Shown one piece after another: positions 1 to 8,051 of a DNA stretch of 64,000 bases. Position numbers and translations under genes: made by a program. Numbering within the stretch: position 1 is the stretch's first letter; the number at the start of each line of letters is the position of its first letter. The notes under the pieces were generated by a model. That model was not told the origin of the DNA and did not search any database. It saw only the letters and a list, made by a program, of their open reading frames with translations. Source of the DNA: an uncultured Clostridia bacterium (GTDB lineage: Bacteria; Bacillota; Clostridia; Christensenellales; Aristaeellaceae). The DNA is taken from NCBI GenBank assembly GCA_937906775.1, contig CALCUD010000002.1, positions 69,306 to 133,305 on the forward strand. The letters run 5' to 3'.

Positions 1-1
1 G

Positions 2-877
2 CGCGACCGGGGAAAGAAAAAGCGTGTTGACTGGACCCTCGGACATATCTCTTTACTGCTGAACTTTGTCGGCGTTTTGCTGACTGTCATTTTCGCCGCG
101 ACCGGAAAACTCTTTGTTCCGGATGAGACAGGTTCCGCGCTGCTCCCGGGCGATTACTATATGGTAGTCGGCCTGACGCCGATGCTGACGATCATCGGGA
201 TCGTTATATACAGCTTGAAACGGCCGGCTGTGCGCGGCACCCGGATATCGGGGATTGTGCTGACCTATGTGGCGTTCCCTTTCCTCGGGGGCATATGTGA
301 AACATTTGTTACGGATCAGTTTCCGTTCTCCATGCCGCTGACGGCACTGGCTCTTCTGATCGTTTATGTCGTTCTGCAGTCCCACGAGATCGATGATACC
401 CGCGAACGGGAAAAAATTCTGGAAGAACTTTCAACGGTTGACGTCATGACCGGATCCAATAACCGCAGGGCTTTTGAAGAACGTCTTTCGGCGCTCGGTC
501 CGACGGATCAGATCTGCATGATATTCTGTGATATGAACGGCCTGAAGCTGGCCAACGATAATTTCGGGCATGAGGCCGGTGATCAGATGCTGATCGATTT
601 TGCTATTCTGATCCGCCGGCACTTCGGCAAATTGAACACTTACCGGATCAGCGGGGATGAGTTTGTGGCAATCTGCCCGGCACAGAACCGGGACGAGACG
701 GAGAAAAGAGTGAACGAATTCAAGGCGGAAGTGGCGCAGGTCGGCGACGTCGCTTCGGTCGGAGTAGCCTACGGGATCGGAAAACATGCCAACGAGATCA
801 TGGATCAGGCTGAAATGATGATGTATGAGGATAAAGACGCATATTATATCCGGACCGGGAAACCGCGCCGCCGCTGA
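2..877 (+). CDS. Membrane-anchored diguanylate cyclase (GGDEF), 5' truncated by the window
   Basis: The reading frame is open from the first bases, so the N-terminus lies outside the window; the TTG at 77 is unlikely to be the true start. The visible N-terminal part has about four hydrophobic segments with short connecting loops, so it is a membrane sensor. The last ~165 residues are a GGDEF domain: substrate-binding FCDMNGLKLANDNFGHEAGD, then the active-site loop RISGDEF. The loop reads SGDEF instead of GGDEF, which keeps the Gly-Asp-Glu-Phe core and is often active. No RxxD inhibitory I-site stands five residues before the loop, so product inhibition is not expected. Predicted to make cyclic di-GMP from GTP at the cytoplasmic membrane. 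No EAL or HD-GYP domain follows. Confidence 0.85.
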   Translation, partial: RDRGKKKRVDWTLGHISLLLNFVGVLLTVIFAATGKLFVPDETGSALLPGDYYMVVGLTPMLTIIGIVIYSLKRPAVRGTRISGIVLTYVAFPFLGGICETFVTDQFPFSMPLTALALLIVYVVLQSHEIDDTREREKILEELSTVDVMTGSNNRRAFEERLSALGPTDQICMIFCDMNGLKLANDNFGHEAGDQMLIDFAILIRRHFGKLNTYRISGDEFVAICPAQNRDETEKRVNEFKAEVAQVGDVASVGVAYGIGKHANEIMDQAEMMMYEDKDAYYIRTGKPRRR

Positions 878-932
878 TTTGACAAAGCCGGTCTATCTCT
901 TTACAATTGACCGGATGACAGGAGGCGCCGTG

Positions 933-2123
933 ATGATCAGACGTTTGTTTTGTTTGTTTCTTGCGTTAGGGTTGATGCTGACCGGACTTTCATCAGCCGA
1001 GGAAGATGAAAATCTGACGGATGAGGAAAAAGCTTATCTCGATCTGATCAGCGAAGAGTTCAGCGGTTCGAACGCGGGCTATTTCCGCAAGATGTACGGA
1101 GTCCCGGGCAAAAAGTACGAGGATCCGGTTCCTTCCGATTTTGACGCGTCCTCACCGGCGCTGTATACGGGTACCATGTTTGAAAACAAGAGCATCTACC
1201 CCAATACCGAACTGAAGAACAACTGGAATTCCCCCTCGGAGGAGCATCCGGTCAGTAAACCCCTGTTTACTTCCACCAAGCGGGTTGAGATGGACATCCT
1301 GTATGTCGGGCCGGCCTATATGATCGTCCGCTATAAAAACCATATCGGCTATGCGGAACGCTCCGCGTTTATCAAAGAGACTGTTCTCCCTGTCGATCCG
1401 GTAAACACACCGCCCTTCAATACTACGGTTCACACTTTTGTTGCGCTTGCCGGGGCGGACTGCCGCGTCCGTTCGTCCATGGACCGGACGGACAGCAATG
1501 TGGTTTTCACGCTGGAGGAAGGCACATATCTGAGCGTCTGGAAGTTTGTTGACGGCTGGGCTGTGGTGGATATGTGGAAAACACGGGGCTATATCGACGC
1601 AAAGGAACTGAGGGAGATCATTCCGATATCACCGACGGAGGATCCGCCGGCTCCGGAGATCCCTATATCCGCGTATACAAGCTATTACAAGGTTCCTCAG
1701 GACATGAAGGAAAAGGCGGATATCAAATCCTATACGACGCGGGTCAAAAACATCCGTTTCGGCTGTGAACAGGTTTCCATCACGGTGCAGCCGGGAGGAA
1801 CGTTTACCGACCGGAATACGATGGCTCCGTACAATGAGAAACGATACGGATACGTGGGGAAACTCCTCGGCGGCGGAACCTGCCAGGTTTCCAGCACGCT
1901 GTACAACGCGGTGCTGGCGCTGCCGAAGCTGAAGATTGTATATCGCCATCCGCACGGCGGCGACGGGGCCTGCCCCTATCTGCCGTGTCACAGCGATGCG
2001 GCTGTCGGGGAGGAAGGCCGTCTCTATTTTGAATTCAGAAACACCTACGATTTTCCAATCCGGATCGAAGCGCATGCCAGCGACGGCGGCGCACTTTGCA
2101 TCCTGATTTATCGCGCGGACTGA
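933..2123 (+). CDS. Secreted VanW family protein with an SH3-like segment
   Basis: About 396 residues. The start at ATG 933 is chosen because an AGGAGG-like site ends about 7 bases upstream and the protein then begins with a signal peptide (MIRRLFCLFLALGLMLTGLSSA). A middle stretch (DCRVRSSMDRTDSNVVFTLE, then VDGWAVVD) resembles a bacterial SH3 domain. The C-terminal ~130 residues are a VanW domain, with the diagnostic GGGTCQVSSTLYNAV followed by HPHGGDGACPYLPCHSDAAV. VanW proteins occur widely in Clostridia and in some vancomycin clusters, but their biochemical role is not settled. No vanA/H/X-type gene is nearby, so this is an envelope protein and not evidence of vancomycin resistance. Confidence 0.85.
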   Translation: MIRRLFCLFLALGLMLTGLSSAEEDENLTDEEKAYLDLISEEFSGSNAGYFRKMYGVPGKKYEDPVPSDFDASSPALYTGTMFENKSIYPNTELKNNWNSPSEEHPVSKPLFTSTKRVEMDILYVGPAYMIVRYKNHIGYAERSAFIKETVLPVDPVNTPPFNTTVHTFVALAGADCRVRSSMDRTDSNVVFTLEEGTYLSVWKFVDGWAVVDMWKTRGYIDAKELREIIPISPTEDPPAPEIPISAYTSYYKVPQDMKEKADIKSYTTRVKNIRFGCEQVSITVQPGGTFTDRNTMAPYNEKRYGYVGKLLGGGTCQVSSTLYNAVLALPKLKIVYRHPHGGDGACPYLPCHSDAAVGEEGRLYFEFRNTYDFPIRIEAHASDGGALCILIYRAD

Positions 2124-2131
2124 TCCGGCTG

Positions 2132-2162
2132 ACCGGAGCCCTGACAGGACTCCGGTTTTCTG
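2132..2162 (+). terminator. Probable rho-independent terminator after the VanW gene
   Basis: A GC-rich imperfect stem (ACCGGAGCC pairing with GGACTCCGGT, one bulged A) is followed by TTTTCT. It lies 9 bases after the VanW stop and before the next promoter. Confidence 0.55.
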
Positions 2163-2188
2163 ATCCCCGGGAAGGACACCGGGATTGC

Positions 2189-2218
2189 TTGACCCTGTAT
2201 GCCGGACTGTTGTAAAAT
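2189..2218 (+). promoter_or_regulatory. Sigma-A type promoter for the zinc-ribbon gene run
   Basis: TTGACC, an 18-base spacer, then TAAAAT, 30 bases before the ATG at 2249. It probably drives the 2249-6501 run. Confidence 0.6.
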
Positions 2219-2248
2219 ATAAGTTATTAACGGAAGGAGGAGAGGCGG

Positions 2249-3829
2249 ATGTATCATTGCCCCGGATGCGGCGGACAGATGGTCTTCGATATTGCCTCCG
2301 CACGATTGAAATGCCGCAATTGCGACCGGTCGGAATCTGTTCAGGATATGGACAGCACGGACGCGGCTCACGCCGAAAACGGCATACAGGGCTACAGCTA
2401 TACCTGTCCGAACTGCGGCGGATCACTGTTCTCAGTCGATACCACTGCGGCGACTTTCTGCAGTTTCTGCGGCTCTTCGGTCATGCTGGAGCAGCGGATC
2501 GCCGAACAGGTCAAGCCGGAGCGGATTATTCCTTTTGCCATTACGAAAGAAGAATGTGTTGAAAAATTCCGCGAGTATGTCCGGAAGGGTTCCTTTGTAA
2601 ACCGGAAACTGCTTTCCGACGCGGCGGCGGATGCCTTCCGCGGGATCTATATCCCCTACAGGAATTATCAGATGCTCATGACGGGCGAACTGACTGCGGA
2701 GGTCAGTGAGACCCACGGAAATACCGAATATATCTACGAGGTCAGCAAGAAGATTGACGTCGCGGACGACTGGGTGCTGCGCGATCTGAGCCAGACGCTG
2801 CCGGATGACCAGAGCGCCCGGATCAACGAGTTTGACCGGAAAGATTCCTGCGAATTTCTGCCGGGCTATCTGGCCGGCTTCTACGCGGACGTGCCGGATG
2901 TGGATCCTGCGGTTTATCACAGCGAAGTCCGGACGGAAACGGCCGACCGGGCGGTGGCGGCCTGGAAGAAAGGCCAGAAGGGCAGTGTCAGAAATGTTCA
3001 GAAACTGCGGGAACACGCGTTTACCTGTACCCGGATCACCGGGGAGGAATCGGTGCTGGTACCCGTGTGGTTCATGTGTGTAAGAAACGGGGACCGGGTC
3101 TGTTACGCGATCGTCAACGGCGCGACGGGGCGTGTGAGCTCCGACCTGCCGGTGGACCGGAAACGTGTGTCTTTCACGGCGCTGGCTGCTGCGCTGCTGA
3201 TTTTTCTGCTGCTTTACTTTGGCCTCAGACTGACGCTGAAGCCTCAGATGACGGTATCACTGGCAGCCGTGATGCTGGCGGCGATCTGCGGGATCGTCCG
3301 CGACCAGAATCGCAAGCTTCATAACCGCGATACGGAGCGGGAACGTCTGTGGAGCGCTTCGGAGGAAGCACGGCTGGGAGAACTGAAAGAGACGGTCGCA
3401 AAGAAGAAATACGAGAACGCGAGCCTGACGGCAGGATCTATCGTGTTTTTCCTCGCATTCGGGTTCTGCCTGGTGGCGGGAACCTCTCTGGGGAACCGTC
3501 TGACGAATTTCTTCAGTTCCTTCGGAACGGCGAACAAGGGCATCATGCTTATGATCAATACCACTGCATCGGTGATGACAGGGTTCTTTGCGTTTTATAA
3601 AAATCCGGGAAATAAAGCGGCCGGGATCCTGGCCTTTGCCCTGACGGTCATCGCTGTGAGCCTGGCGGCTCTGAATCCGCCGGAAGATCTGATCTGGTGG
3701 GGAATGAGCTTCCTGATGCTGCTGAGCGGACTGTGGTGCGAAGCTGAAATGATCCGCGTGTATAATATCGGCTGCACCCGGTGCCTGCCTGTGTTTGATA
3801 ACCATCAGGGAGGTGAGGACCGTGCGTAA
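2249..3829 (+). CDS. Membrane protein with two N-terminal TFIIB-type zinc ribbons
   Basis: 526 residues. Two zinc ribbons open the protein: CPGCGG with CRNCDRS (about residues 4-30), and CPNCGG with CSFCGSS (about 53-78). A soluble middle of roughly 240 residues follows, then two groups of hydrophobic helices (about residues 310-355 and 395-500), giving perhaps six or seven membrane spans. The ATG at 2249 has a strong GGAAGGAGGAG site. This is a recognisable family of clostridial zinc-ribbon membrane proteins without assigned function. It overlaps the next gene by 8 bases, so the two are probably translationally coupled. Role in envelope assembly is inference from the neighbours. Confidence 0.8.
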   Translation: MYHCPGCGGQMVFDIASARLKCRNCDRSESVQDMDSTDAAHAENGIQGYSYTCPNCGGSLFSVDTTAATFCSFCGSSVMLEQRIAEQVKPERIIPFAITKEECVEKFREYVRKGSFVNRKLLSDAAADAFRGIYIPYRNYQMLMTGELTAEVSETHGNTEYIYEVSKKIDVADDWVLRDLSQTLPDDQSARINEFDRKDSCEFLPGYLAGFYADVPDVDPAVYHSEVRTETADRAVAAWKKGQKGSVRNVQKLREHAFTCTRITGEESVLVPVWFMCVRNGDRVCYAIVNGATGRVSSDLPVDRKRVSFTALAAALLIFLLLYFGLRLTLKPQMTVSLAAVMLAAICGIVRDQNRKLHNRDTERERLWSASEEARLGELKETVAKKKYENASLTAGSIVFFLAFGFCLVAGTSLGNRLTNFFSSFGTANKGIMLMINTTASVMTGFFAFYKNPGNKAAGILAFALTVIAVSLAALNPPEDLIWWGMSFLMLLSGLWCEAEMIRVYNIGCTRCLPVFDNHQGGEDRA

Positions 3830-4571
3830 GCTGTTGTGTGTGCTGACGGCCCTCGCACTGCTCTGGACAGCGGGAATCGCGACCGCCGAAACGGTCAGGC
3901 AGGAGTATGATATTGTCTGGATGGACGAAGCCGGGCTGGTCCCGGAGCCTGAACGCCCGCGGGTGGAAAATGCAATGCGGGAGGCTGCCGGAAACGGGCA
4001 TATGGTTTTTCTGACCGTGGACGAAAAACATCTGGGAAGTCCGGAGAAATATGCGCAGAACTGTCTGAATTCCCTGTACGGATCCACGCAGAGCGAAAAC
4101 GCGACGGTATTCCTGATAGATCTGAGCGTTCGGATCCTGACGGTCCAGAGTACCGGCTGGATGAAAAAGGTTCTGACTACCGGCGTATCAGATTCAATTA
4201 TGGACAATGTCTACCGCCTGGCCTCAGGAGGAGACTATGCCGGCTGTGCGGAAAGTGTATTTGAACAGATCGCCGCGCTGGAACGGGGTGAAAAAATCGC
4301 CCAGCCCATGCGCCTTGTCGGTGATATTCTCATCGCCGCGGTGACCGGTGTATTGCTGGCATTCCTGCTTCTGAGCGGGAACCGCGGACGAAAAAACAAG
4401 AAAGCGTTGAAAGCAGTGACGGTGACGGTTCTCAGTTCCTCAGCAGCTGCGCTTCTCGGCTCCCGCCTGCTTCGCAAAGTAGTTCATTCCAGCAGCTCCG
4501 GCGGGTCCGGCGGCGGGTCCGGCGGCGGACACAGCGGAGGCGGCTTCTCCGGCGGCAGTCACGGATTCTGA
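3822..4571 (+). CDS. Secreted TPM-domain membrane protein with Gly/Ser-rich tail
   Basis: 249 residues. The GTG at 3822 is preferred because AGGGAGGTG lies 7 bases upstream and the protein then starts with a signal peptide (MRKLLCVLTALALLWTAGIATA). Residues ~25-165 match the TPM domain (YgcG/Psb32 type), including the phrase FLIDLSVRILTVQSTG. A membrane helix follows (ILIAAVTGVLLAFLLL), then a short basic stretch and a tail of Gly, Ser and His (GGSGGGSGGGHSGGGFSGGS), typical of bacterial TPM proteins. The tail is encoded by two copies of the 12-mer GGCGGGTCCGGC. TPM proteins are linked to envelope or photosystem quality control. The start overlaps the upstream gene's stop. Confidence 0.8.
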   Translation: MRKLLCVLTALALLWTAGIATAETVRQEYDIVWMDEAGLVPEPERPRVENAMREAAGNGHMVFLTVDEKHLGSPEKYAQNCLNSLYGSTQSENATVFLIDLSVRILTVQSTGWMKKVLTTGVSDSIMDNVYRLASGGDYAGCAESVFEQIAALERGEKIAQPMRLVGDILIAAVTGVLLAFLLLSGNRGRKNKKALKAVTVTVLSSSAAALLGSRLLRKVVHSSSSGGSGGGSGGGHSGGGFSGGSHGF

Positions 4572-4627
4572 CAATCGGGATGACTCCCCGGGGCAAAGGA
4601 AAGCAACTGTGAAAGGGGACAGAAGGC

Positions 4628-5359
4628 ATGAAAAGACGGATTGCGTTGCTGCTTGCGATGGTCTGTCTCGGAGCCGCTTTGTCCTCCGGCGCGGAATCAT
4701 CCGGACAGGAACTGACTTTTTTCCTGAGGCATGGGGATAAGAATTCAAACAGGATTGCCATTACTGTGGACGATTTCTTTGAAGTGGAACGCGGATGGGA
4801 AATCCTGGATATGTGCCGGGAATACGGCATCGTGATGACTCTTTTCCCTCTGGGGATCCAGCTGAATGAAAAAGACCGGGAGATGTGGCAGGGACTGATC
4901 GATGCCGGCTGCGAGATCGCAACGCACAATTTCGGCCATGTTTATATGGGCCGGCAGCCTGTCATGCAGATCATCCGGGGGCTGGGCATGGCCCAGGAGC
5001 AACTGGACGCGACGCTCGGGTATCATTACCCTGTCCGCTGGATGCGTCCGCCCTTCGGAAACAGAAGCGACGAAAACGGGAACATTGCCGCCTTCCAAAG
5101 TGCGGTGACGAAATTCGGATTTGAGCATATCGTTCTCTGGAATGTCAGCGAAACCGATCCCAGGAAGGCTGTCGCGGCCGTGTCCAACGGGTGCATCATG
5201 CTGTTCCATGCGAGGCTTCAGGATATGAACTGCCTCAGAACGGCAATCCCAAAGATTCTGGAAAGGGGTTTTGTGCCGGTCACGGTCAGCGAACTGTTCG
5301 GCTTCGATCTCCCGGAACCGGGCGGGGAAATGTATGTTTTCAATCCTGACGATTATTGA
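4628..5359 (+). CDS. Secreted polysaccharide deacetylase (NodB/CE4 fold)
   Basis: 243 residues with a signal peptide (MKRRIALLLAMVCLGAALSSG). NodB motifs are visible: ITVDDFF (motif 1; the second Asp is the usual metal ligand), THNFGH (motif 2, HxxxH pair), RPPFG (motif 3), and LFHA near the C-terminus (motif 5). The family removes N- or O-acetyl groups from peptidoglycan, chitin-like or other cell-surface sugars outside the membrane. All metal-binding residues appear present, so it is probably active. It sits 56 bases after the TPM gene and ends about 17 bases before the zinc-finger protein, consistent with one operon. The actual substrate cannot be told from sequence. Confidence 0.85.
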   Translation: MKRRIALLLAMVCLGAALSSGAESSGQELTFFLRHGDKNSNRIAITVDDFFEVERGWEILDMCREYGIVMTLFPLGIQLNEKDREMWQGLIDAGCEIATHNFGHVYMGRQPVMQIIRGLGMAQEQLDATLGYHYPVRWMRPPFGNRSDENGNIAAFQSAVTKFGFEHIVLWNVSETDPRKAVAAVSNGCIMLFHARLQDMNCLRTAIPKILERGFVPVTVSELFGFDLPEPGGEMYVFNPDDY

Positions 5360-5376
5360 AAGACGGGGAAATGAAC

Positions 5377-6501
5377 ATGGGAAAATTGGTTATGGGATAC
5401 TGGGACTGCCCTTACTGTGAGACCCGGGGGATTCCCGGAACGGAGATGCAGTGCCCTTCCTGCGGTCGCGCCCGCGGCGAGGTCGTGTTCTACATGAAGG
5501 ATCACGGCGAAAGTCTGACCCTCGAGCAGGAGCAGCGGGGCGAGATCGAATATCTGGATGAGCAGCAGACGGAGAACGTCGGCACGGATCCGGACTGGTA
5601 CTGTTCCTTCTGCAATTCTCTGAATAGGAACAGCGCGGAGACCTGCACAACCTGCGGGGCGAGCCGGGCGGATTCCGAAAGCAATTATTTTGATATGCTG
5701 AAGAAAAAGCAGGAACAGGAGGCCGCGGAACTGGCGGCGCAGCCGGCTGCTTCATCGGCGCCCGGAAAGAGATCCCGGAAACCGCTGATGATTTTCCTGG
5801 TCATCCTCGCGGTAATCATCGCCTTTACCGTTTTCATGAACGGGAACAAAACCAGCGGACAGACGGTTACGGAACTTGGCTGGAGCCGTACTGTGACGGT
5901 CGAAAAGAATATTGAGTGCGAAGAAGAGAACTGGAATCTGCCGGATGGGGCGGAGGTGATCCGGACCGCCCGGGAGATCTACCGGTACAACACCGTTCTC
6001 GATCATTACGAAAATGTTGAACGTCCGATGACCCGTCAGGTCATCGACCATTACGAGACCTACTACACCTATGAAAATCTGGGGAACGGCGCATTCGAAG
6101 AAGTGCTGCATCAGCGTCCTGTCTATACGACGGAGTACTATACCGAAACGGTGCGCCAGCCGGTTTATATACAGGTTCCGCAGTATGAAACGAAGTATTA
6201 TTACAAGATCCGGAGATGGAAGGTATTCCGCGAGGTAAACGCTCACGGCGGGGATCACGAAACGGTCTGGCCGGATCCTGAGCTGGGCGAGGATGAACGC
6301 GAGGGCGAGAAAACCGAGATCTACGCATTCTCTGTAACGGACAGGGACGGGAAGAAAACGACCTGGATGGTGGATGAGGCAACCTGGGATACGCTGAACG
6401 CCGGTGACGAGGTTCATATTACCGCGCGGCGGAGCGGCGCTGATCCGTACCTTTCCGATGAAAAAGGAAATCCGATCGCGAAACTTTACGAAATGAAATG
6501 A
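5377..6501 (+). CDS. RanBP2-type zinc-finger membrane protein
   Basis: 374 residues from ATG 5377, which has GGGGA 7 bases upstream; ATG 5371 is an alternative but too close to that site. Two zinc fingers occur in the first ~105 residues: WDCPYC...CPSC, and DWYCSFCNSLNRNSAETC ending TTC. The second fits the RanBP2 pattern W-x-C-x2-C-x3-N-x6-C-x2-C exactly. A single transmembrane helix (LMIFLVILAVIIAFTVFM) follows, and then a ~230-residue domain rich in Tyr, Thr and Glu that would be extracytoplasmic if the fingers face the cytoplasm. RanBP2 fingers bind ubiquitin or RNA in eukaryotes; the bacterial role is unknown. Last gene of the 2249-6501 run. Confidence 0.75.
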   Translation: MGKLVMGYWDCPYCETRGIPGTEMQCPSCGRARGEVVFYMKDHGESLTLEQEQRGEIEYLDEQQTENVGTDPDWYCSFCNSLNRNSAETCTTCGASRADSESNYFDMLKKKQEQEAAELAAQPAASSAPGKRSRKPLMIFLVILAVIIAFTVFMNGNKTSGQTVTELGWSRTVTVEKNIECEEENWNLPDGAEVIRTAREIYRYNTVLDHYENVERPMTRQVIDHYETYYTYENLGNGAFEEVLHQRPVYTTEYYTETVRQPVYIQVPQYETKYYYKIRRWKVFREVNAHGGDHETVWPDPELGEDEREGEKTEIYAFSVTDRDGKKTTWMVDEATWDTLNAGDEVHITARRSGADPYLSDEKGNPIAKLYEMK

Positions 6502-6513
6502 TGAATACAGGCA

Positions 6514-6537
6514 GCGGGACGGCGATCGCCGTCCCGC
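6514..6537. repeat. Perfect 24-bp palindrome upstream of the pyridoxamine kinase gene
   Basis: GCGGGACGGCGA is followed immediately by its exact reverse complement, centred on CGATCG. It sits 12 bases after the upstream stop and 23 bases before the next ATG. It can fold into a strong hairpin, but no T-run follows, so it is a weak terminator at best. It could instead bind a dimeric regulator or protect an RNA end. Confidence 0.7.
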
Positions 6538-6560
6538 CGTGTGAATCCGGAGGAAAAACC

Positions 6561-7388
6561 ATGAAACGCGTACTGACGATTCAGGATCTGAGCTGCGCGG
6601 GACGGTGCAGCCTGACGGAAGCGATTCCGGTGCTGAGTCTCTGCGGTCTGGAGACCGTGGCGCTTCCGACAGCTGTTCTGAGCACGCATACCGGCGGGCT
6701 GGGGGAGCCGTTCCGGATGGATCTGACAGAGAATCTTTCCGCCATGGCCGCACACTGGCAGGAACAGAAAATTGGCTTTGACGGAATTCTGACCGGATAT
6801 CTGAACTCTCCGCGACAGGTCGGGATCATCCTGGAGATTCTGAAAATATCGGGGAATCCCGGATGTGTCCGCGTGGTGGATCCGGTGATGGGGGATCACG
6901 GAAAACTCTATCGGGGTTTCGGTCCGGAATTCATCGGGGAAATGAGAAAACTGTGTGCCGCTGCGGATCTGATCGTCCCGAATCTGACGGAGGCATGCCT
7001 GCTGACCGGAACGGAGTATCCGGCGCGGCCGGACCGGGATTTTGCGGAAGAACTGGTCCGCCGCCTTGCTGACGCAGGATACGGGAAGGTTGTGCTGACC
7101 GGTATTTCTTTCCGTGAAAATGTAACCGGCGTTATGGCGTTGGAAGACGGAAAACTGACGGCGTATGAACATCCGAGATTTCCCCGTGCTTTCCACGGCA
7201 CGGGAGATCTGTATGCCGCGGCGCTGACCGGCGCTTTGATGAATAGAAGAAATACGGAGGACGCGGCCCGGATCGCCGCGGATTTCACTTTGCTCTGTCT
7301 GAAGGACACGCCGGACGACGCGGATCCCCGTTTCGGAACACATTTTGAAACAGCGCTGCCTGCCCTGACGGAACTTCTCCGTTCCTGA
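6561..7388 (+). CDS. pdxK: Pyridoxamine/pyridoxine kinase
   Basis: 275 residues, ribokinase fold of the PdxK/PdxY group. It phosphorylates vitamin B6 vitamers with ATP to give the 5'-phosphate, in the cytoplasm, as part of B6 salvage. The N-terminus IQDLSCAGRCSLTEA resembles the start of clostridial pyridoxamine kinases, and STHTGG is the substrate-loop phrase. RVVDPVMGDHGKLY and the nucleotide-binding end FHGTGDLYAAALTGAL contain the ribokinase-type GTGD anion hole and catalytic Asp. ATG 6561 has CCGGAGGA 6 bases upstream. Threonine synthase, a PLP enzyme, is two genes downstream, but a terminator separates them. Confidence 0.88.
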   Translation: MKRVLTIQDLSCAGRCSLTEAIPVLSLCGLETVALPTAVLSTHTGGLGEPFRMDLTENLSAMAAHWQEQKIGFDGILTGYLNSPRQVGIILEILKISGNPGCVRVVDPVMGDHGKLYRGFGPEFIGEMRKLCAAADLIVPNLTEACLLTGTEYPARPDRDFAEELVRRLADAGYGKVVLTGISFRENVTGVMALEDGKLTAYEHPRFPRAFHGTGDLYAAALTGALMNRRNTEDAARIAADFTLLCLKDTPDDADPRFGTHFETALPALTELLRS

Positions 7389-7434
7389 CGGAACGGCATC
7401 CGGAACCGGATTTGTTCCGCGATGGGAAAAAAAT

Positions 7435-7463
7435 TTGCATGATCCGGGAAAATGAGGTATAAT
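7435..7463 (+). promoter_or_regulatory. Strong sigma-A promoter for the small P-loop gene
   Basis: TTGCAT, a 17-base spacer, then perfect TATAAT, 37 bases before the ATG at 7501. Transcription should start near 7470. Confidence 0.8.
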
Positions 7464-7500
7464 CTGTTCAGGTAAAAAACCAAAAAGGAGGCGTATCCCC

Positions 7501-7911
7501 ATGATACAGGTTATTGCGGGCAAGAAGGGCTCCGGAAAAACGAAGCGTCTGATTGACCTGACCAACACAACCGCGCGTGAAGCGGTGCACGATGTTGTTT
7601 TCCTTGATGATGACAATCGCTACATGTTCGACGTGGACCATAAGGTCCGTTTTATTAACGCCGAAGATTATCATATTAACAGCGCCGATATGTTTATCGG
7701 ATTCCTGTGCGGCATGCTTTCCTCCAACTTCGACGTCGGCACAGTGTTTGTTGACGCGTTCCTGAAGCTCGCACACAGGGAACTGGCGGAAACCGAGCCT
7801 ATTGTGAACGTGCTGGCAGAGCTCAGCGTGAAACACAACGTGGACTTCGTTCTGAGCCTGAGCGCAGATCCGGAAGAACTTCCAGAATTCCTGAAGCAGT
7901 ATGTGATCTGA
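7501..7911 (+). CDS. Small P-loop ATPase-like protein of unknown function
   Basis: 136 residues. The N-terminus has a Walker A motif (GKKGSGKTKRL, about residues 8-18). VFVDAF near residue 83 could serve as a Walker B strand, and a later strand FVLSLSADPEEL completes a small alpha/beta fold like a cut-down thymidine kinase or RecA-type domain. Similar short proteins in Clostridia are annotated only as hypothetical or loosely as PilT-like; no pilus genes are nearby. It has its own consensus promoter, a strong AAGGAGG site and a terminator, so it is a single-gene transcription unit and probably well expressed. ATP binding is likely; the function is unknown. Confidence 0.8.
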   Translation: MIQVIAGKKGSGKTKRLIDLTNTTAREAVHDVVFLDDDNRYMFDVDHKVRFINAEDYHINSADMFIGFLCGMLSSNFDVGTVFVDAFLKLAHRELAETEPIVNVLAELSVKHNVDFVLSLSADPEELPEFLKQYVI

Positions 7912-7934
7912 AACTGATCGCGGGTTTCTCCGGG

Positions 7935-7970
7935 GGAGCGACGGAATACCGTCGCTCCTCTTGCGTTTTT
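7935..7970 (+). terminator. Rho-independent terminator after the P-loop gene
   Basis: A perfect 10-bp stem (GGAGCGACGG / CCGTCGCTCC) with an AATA loop is followed by TCTTGCGTTTTT. Confidence 0.85.
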
Positions 7971-8000
7971 GCCTGGAATATCGTAAACTAAAAAATAGTT

Positions 8001-8018
8001 TTCCGGCGCGAGCCGGAA
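8001..8018 (+). other. Short hairpin in the thrC leader
   Basis: TTCCGGC / GCCGGAA with a GCGA tetraloop, 33 bases before the thrC start. A GNRA loop on a 7-bp stem should be stable. No T-box or attenuator partner was seen, so it may only stabilise the mRNA or shape the leader. Confidence 0.5.
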
Positions 8019-8051
8019 TTGCGCGAATCCATTATTCGGAGGGTGATTTTT

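Noticed and set aside
933..2123. Part of a vancomycin resistance cluster because of VanW
   Set aside because: No vanR/S/H/A/X genes nearby; VanW-domain proteins are common in Clostridia outside such clusters.
4497..4560. Tandem GGCGGGTCCGGC units
   Set aside because: Encode the Gly/Ser-rich tail usual in TPM proteins; not an independent repeat element.
7901..8051. T-box or threonine attenuator ahead of thrC
   Set aside because: No T-box sequence, specifier loop or leader peptide with Thr codons; only a short GNRA hairpin.
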